Assembly (NCBI GenBank): GCA_937915285.1
Contig: CALDNG010000380.1
Location: 1 to 26,486, forward strand
DNA: 26,486 nucleotides
DNA from: an uncultured Desulfomonile sp.
Lineage (GTDB): Bacteria; Desulfobacterota; Desulfomonilia; Desulfomonilales; Desulfomonilaceae
Direction: 5' to 3'
A model generated the notes under the pieces. The model saw only the letters and a list, made by a program, of their open reading frames with translations, was not told the DNA's origin and did no database searches. This document shows, in pieces, positions 24,563 through 26,486 of the stretch. How positions within the stretch are numbered: the stretch's first letter is position 1; each line of letters begins with the position of its first letter. Made by a program: the position numbers and the translations under genes.

Positions 24563-25459
24563 ATGGACTGGTTCTCAACCATCACATCTGGCGGCTTGAT
24601 CCAGCAGTTTATCGTTGGATTAAGCCGCTCAACGATCCTGTTTATAGTTTCATCGGGGTTGAGCCTCGTTCTGGGTGTCCTCAGGATCCCCAACGTTGCT
24701 CACGGTTCCTTGTACATGTTGGGCGCATTCCTGTGTTATTCGATAGCAACAACATTTGGATCAGGATCTACCGGTTTCTGGATAGGATTGGCTCTTGCGC
24801 CGTTCTGCGTCGCATTTATCAGTCTGGTTGCCGAGAGGACCCTTTTCAGTCGCCTTTACGACAGGGAACACCTCATGCTACTGCTTTTTACATTTGCCTT
24901 AATGCTCCTTTGTCGTGACGCCGTAAAAATGATCTGGGGCTCAGACTATCGCTCGCTGGCCCCACCTGAAATCCTTCAGGGTTCTATCTCAACCTATGGA
25001 ATGCTTCTCCCCAAGTATAACCTTTTCCTTTTGAGTCTGGGGCCTTTTGTGGCGATAGGTCTTTGGTTTCTGACACAGAAGACAAAAATCGGAAAGATAG
25101 CCAGGGCGGCTGCGGTTGACAGGGACATGGTGGGGGCCATAGGAATAAATGTGAGTTGGGTGTTTGCTTCGGTTTTTGTAATTGGCTGCTTTCTGGCCGG
25201 CCTGGGAGGTGCGCTTGTCGCTCCGACCCAAAACATAAATCAGGGCATGGACCATACCTTGATCATGGAAGCGTTTCTTATCGTCATAATCGGAGGATTG
25301 GGAAACGTCTGGGGGGCCCTTTTGGGGGCCTTGATCTTTGGACTGACAGATTCCATGGGCATACTGGTCTGGCCGCAGTTCTCAATTGTCTTTCCATACG
25401 CAGTTGTTGTAATTGTCCTGATCTTCCGGCCAACGGGCCTGCTGAAGTCGACTTGGTAG
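24563..25459 (+). CDS. LivH-type ABC transporter permease
   Basis: 298 residues, mostly membrane helices (about eight). The LivH signatures are present: LSLVLGVLRIPNVAHGSLYMLGAF near the N-terminus (shortened here as GLSLVLGVLRIPNVAHGSL), the cytoplasmic coupling segment ARAAAVDRDMVGAIGIN, and LAGLGGALVAP. It pairs with LivM to form the channel; LivG/LivF drive it with ATP. ATG 24563 follows the binding-protein stop by 18 nt. The next gene begins 9 nt after this stop. Confidence 0.93.
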   Translation: MDWFSTITSGGLIQQFIVGLSRSTILFIVSSGLSLVLGVLRIPNVAHGSLYMLGAFLCYSIATTFGSGSTGFWIGLALAPFCVAFISLVAERTLFSRLYDREHLMLLLFTFALMLLCRDAVKMIWGSDYRSLAPPEILQGSISTYGMLLPKYNLFLLSLGPFVAIGLWFLTQKTKIGKIARAAAVDRDMVGAIGINVSWVFASVFVIGCFLAGLGGALVAPTQNINQGMDHTLIMEAFLIVIIGGLGNVWGALLGALIFGLTDSMGILVWPQFSIVFPYAVVVIVLIFRPTGLLKSTW

Positions 25460-25468
25460 AGAGTATTG

Positions 25469-26431
25469 ATGGGATTCTTTAGAAACAGATCCACTTTCGT
25501 GTCCTTGATAATCCTGGCCGTGGCATTAGCCCTACTTGCCGTCGCTCCGCTATTCCTGCCCAGGTTTTTCACCTACCTGCTGGCGCTGGTTATGCTGACC
25601 GGCCTGCTCAGCCTGAGTCTGAACATCCCACTGGGTTTTGGAGGCATGTACCAATTCCATCATGCTGTTTTCTATGGTTTCGGAGCCTACGGGGTGTCTC
25701 TCATGCTTATGAAATCCCCTGTGCCTGCGGCGATTGCCTATCCGCTTGCGGCAATACTGTCGGGCTTACTGGCCTTGGTAATGGGGATTATATGTGTTCG
25801 ACTCTCAAAGCTTTACTTCGGCATGTTACAGCTATCACTAGGTTCATTGGTCTGGGTGGTGGTCTACCGCTGGTATTCCTTCACCGGTGGAGACGACGGG
25901 CTTCATGGCGTGCCCATACCGTCTCTGATAAGTTCCGTAAGTGGGTCTTATTATTTTACTCTCATAATTACCGCCATCTGCTCTTTCATCCTTTACATGG
26001 TAATTAGCTCTCCCTATGGAAGAATACTTCAGGCCATCAGGGACAATCCTGAGCGAAGCGCCGGTGTGGGCATAAATGTTAGGCTTCACCGTCTGGTAGC
26101 CCTTGTTATAGGCGGTTTTTTTGCTGGGGTGGCCGGAACATTGTTTGTGACCGTAGAGGGTTCGGCTTTCCCTGACCTTCTGAGCTGGACCTTGTCACTG
26201 GAACTCATAATCATGTGCCTATTAGGTGGTTGGTTCACCTTCTTTGGGCCCATGTTCGGGGCTGCAATTATTGTTGTTCTAAGGACCATAGTTGGAGGAT
26301 ACACTGAGTTCTGGACCCTTGTCCTGGCCATTATTCTGATGCTGCTGATTTATTTTCTTCCTGAGGGAGTCCTGGGATACTTCCAGAGATTCGGCAGTAG
26401 CGGATCTAATCGGGTGGTGGAGGGAAAATGA
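25469..26431 (+). CDS. LivM-type ABC transporter permease
   Basis: 320 residues from ATG 25469 (GAGAG about 6 nt upstream; TTG at 25466 would add one Met). Membrane helices throughout. Signatures: LSLNIPLGFGGMYQFHHAVF (usual LNLxLGYGGQxSLGHAAF), and YGRILQAIRDNPERSAGVGI followed by NVRLHRLVALVIGGFFAGVA, the LivM coupling loop. The second permease subunit of the Liv-type importer. Its TGA abuts the ATG of the next gene. Confidence 0.93.
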   Translation: MGFFRNRSTFVSLIILAVALALLAVAPLFLPRFFTYLLALVMLTGLLSLSLNIPLGFGGMYQFHHAVFYGFGAYGVSLMLMKSPVPAAIAYPLAAILSGLLALVMGIICVRLSKLYFGMLQLSLGSLVWVVVYRWYSFTGGDDGLHGVPIPSLISSVSGSYYFTLIITAICSFILYMVISSPYGRILQAIRDNPERSAGVGINVRLHRLVALVIGGFFAGVAGTLFVTVEGSAFPDLLSWTLSLELIIMCLLGGWFTFFGPMFGAAIIVVLRTIVGGYTEFWTLVLAIILMLLIYFLPEGVLGYFQRFGSSGSNRVVEGK

Positions 26432-26486
26432 ATGCTGCATGTTAAAGACATTCAAAAATCCTTTGACCGCTTTTATGCAGTTTCCA
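26432..26486 (+). CDS. Start of a LivG-type ABC ATPase (runs off the window)
   Basis: ATG 26432 directly follows the livM stop (TGA 26429-26431), with GGAGGG upstream inside the end of livM. The 18 visible residues, MLHVKDIQKSFDRFYAVS, match the first strands of ABC ATPases of the LivG/LivF type. The Walker A motif lies beyond the window. Confidence 0.7.
   Translation, partial: MLHVKDIQKSFDRFYAVS

Noticed and set aside
1..26486. CRISPR array, rRNA genes, complete insertion sequence or prophage
   Set aside because: No regularly spaced repeats, no rRNA signatures and no transposase or phage structural genes were seen; the only mobile-element trace is the integrase remnant.

Overview
The window reads as a chromosome segment of an anaerobic deltaproteobacterium in the broad sense (Desulfobacterota; syntrophic or sulfate-reducing type such as the Desulfomonile/Syntrophobacter groups). 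The grounds are indirect: a tungsten aldehyde:ferredoxin oxidoreductase-family protein close to BamB of anaerobic benzoyl-CoA reductase, a PxxKW Cys-rich protein, a haem-c (CxxCH) hybrid histidine kinase, a Cytidylate_kin2-BON fusion, and a phosphate butyryltransferase-type enzyme. The genus cannot be fixed from the sequence alone.

Layout. (1) 1-2441: the N-terminal third of the oxidoreductase (minus strand) has a consensus promoter and a roughly 230-nt leader. It diverges from a tandem-duplicated TetR regulator whose second half is frameshifted. (2) 2442-3276: mostly non-coding, with a possible pair of small ORFs ending at a strong terminator. (3) 3286-8151, minus strand: a large DUF3365-PAS-HisKA-HATPase-REC-REC hybrid kinase followed by an exported nitroreductase-fold protein, and a membrane-anchored SGNH hydrolase. 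(4) 8152-9708: an eroded island next to tRNA-Leu(CAA), holding hicA with an early stop codon, an intact hicB and the C-terminal remnant of a tyrosine integrase. (5) 9919-13841, plus strand: a LOG-family protein, xerC, hslV and hslU behind a near-consensus promoter. (6) 13960-19655, minus strand: TerC, cytidylate-kinase-like-BON fusion, beta-CASP ribonuclease-like MBL protein, second MBL hydrolase, B12-binding radical SAM protein, probably cotranscribed in that order. (7) 19841-20268: a small Cys-rich PxxKW gene with its own promoter, a hairpin beside its ribosome binding site, and a terminator. (8) 20342-23038: an 898-residue protein joining a degenerate butyrate/acetate-kinase fold to an apparently intact phosphate acyltransferase. 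(9) 23324-26486, plus strand: a LivK-LivH-LivM-LivG branched-chain-amino-acid-type ABC transporter running off the window, divergent from (8) across an intergenic region with two strong dyads.

The most unusual object is the 20342-23038 gene. Both phosphate-binding motifs of the kinase fold have been replaced, while the acyltransferase signatures are kept. Its divergent arrangement with a solute-uptake operon suggests shared control and possibly a role in handling the acyl-CoA made from the imported substrate (inference). The BamB-like gene at the other end fits an organism that processes aromatic or short-chain acids, but nothing in the window links the two ends directly.
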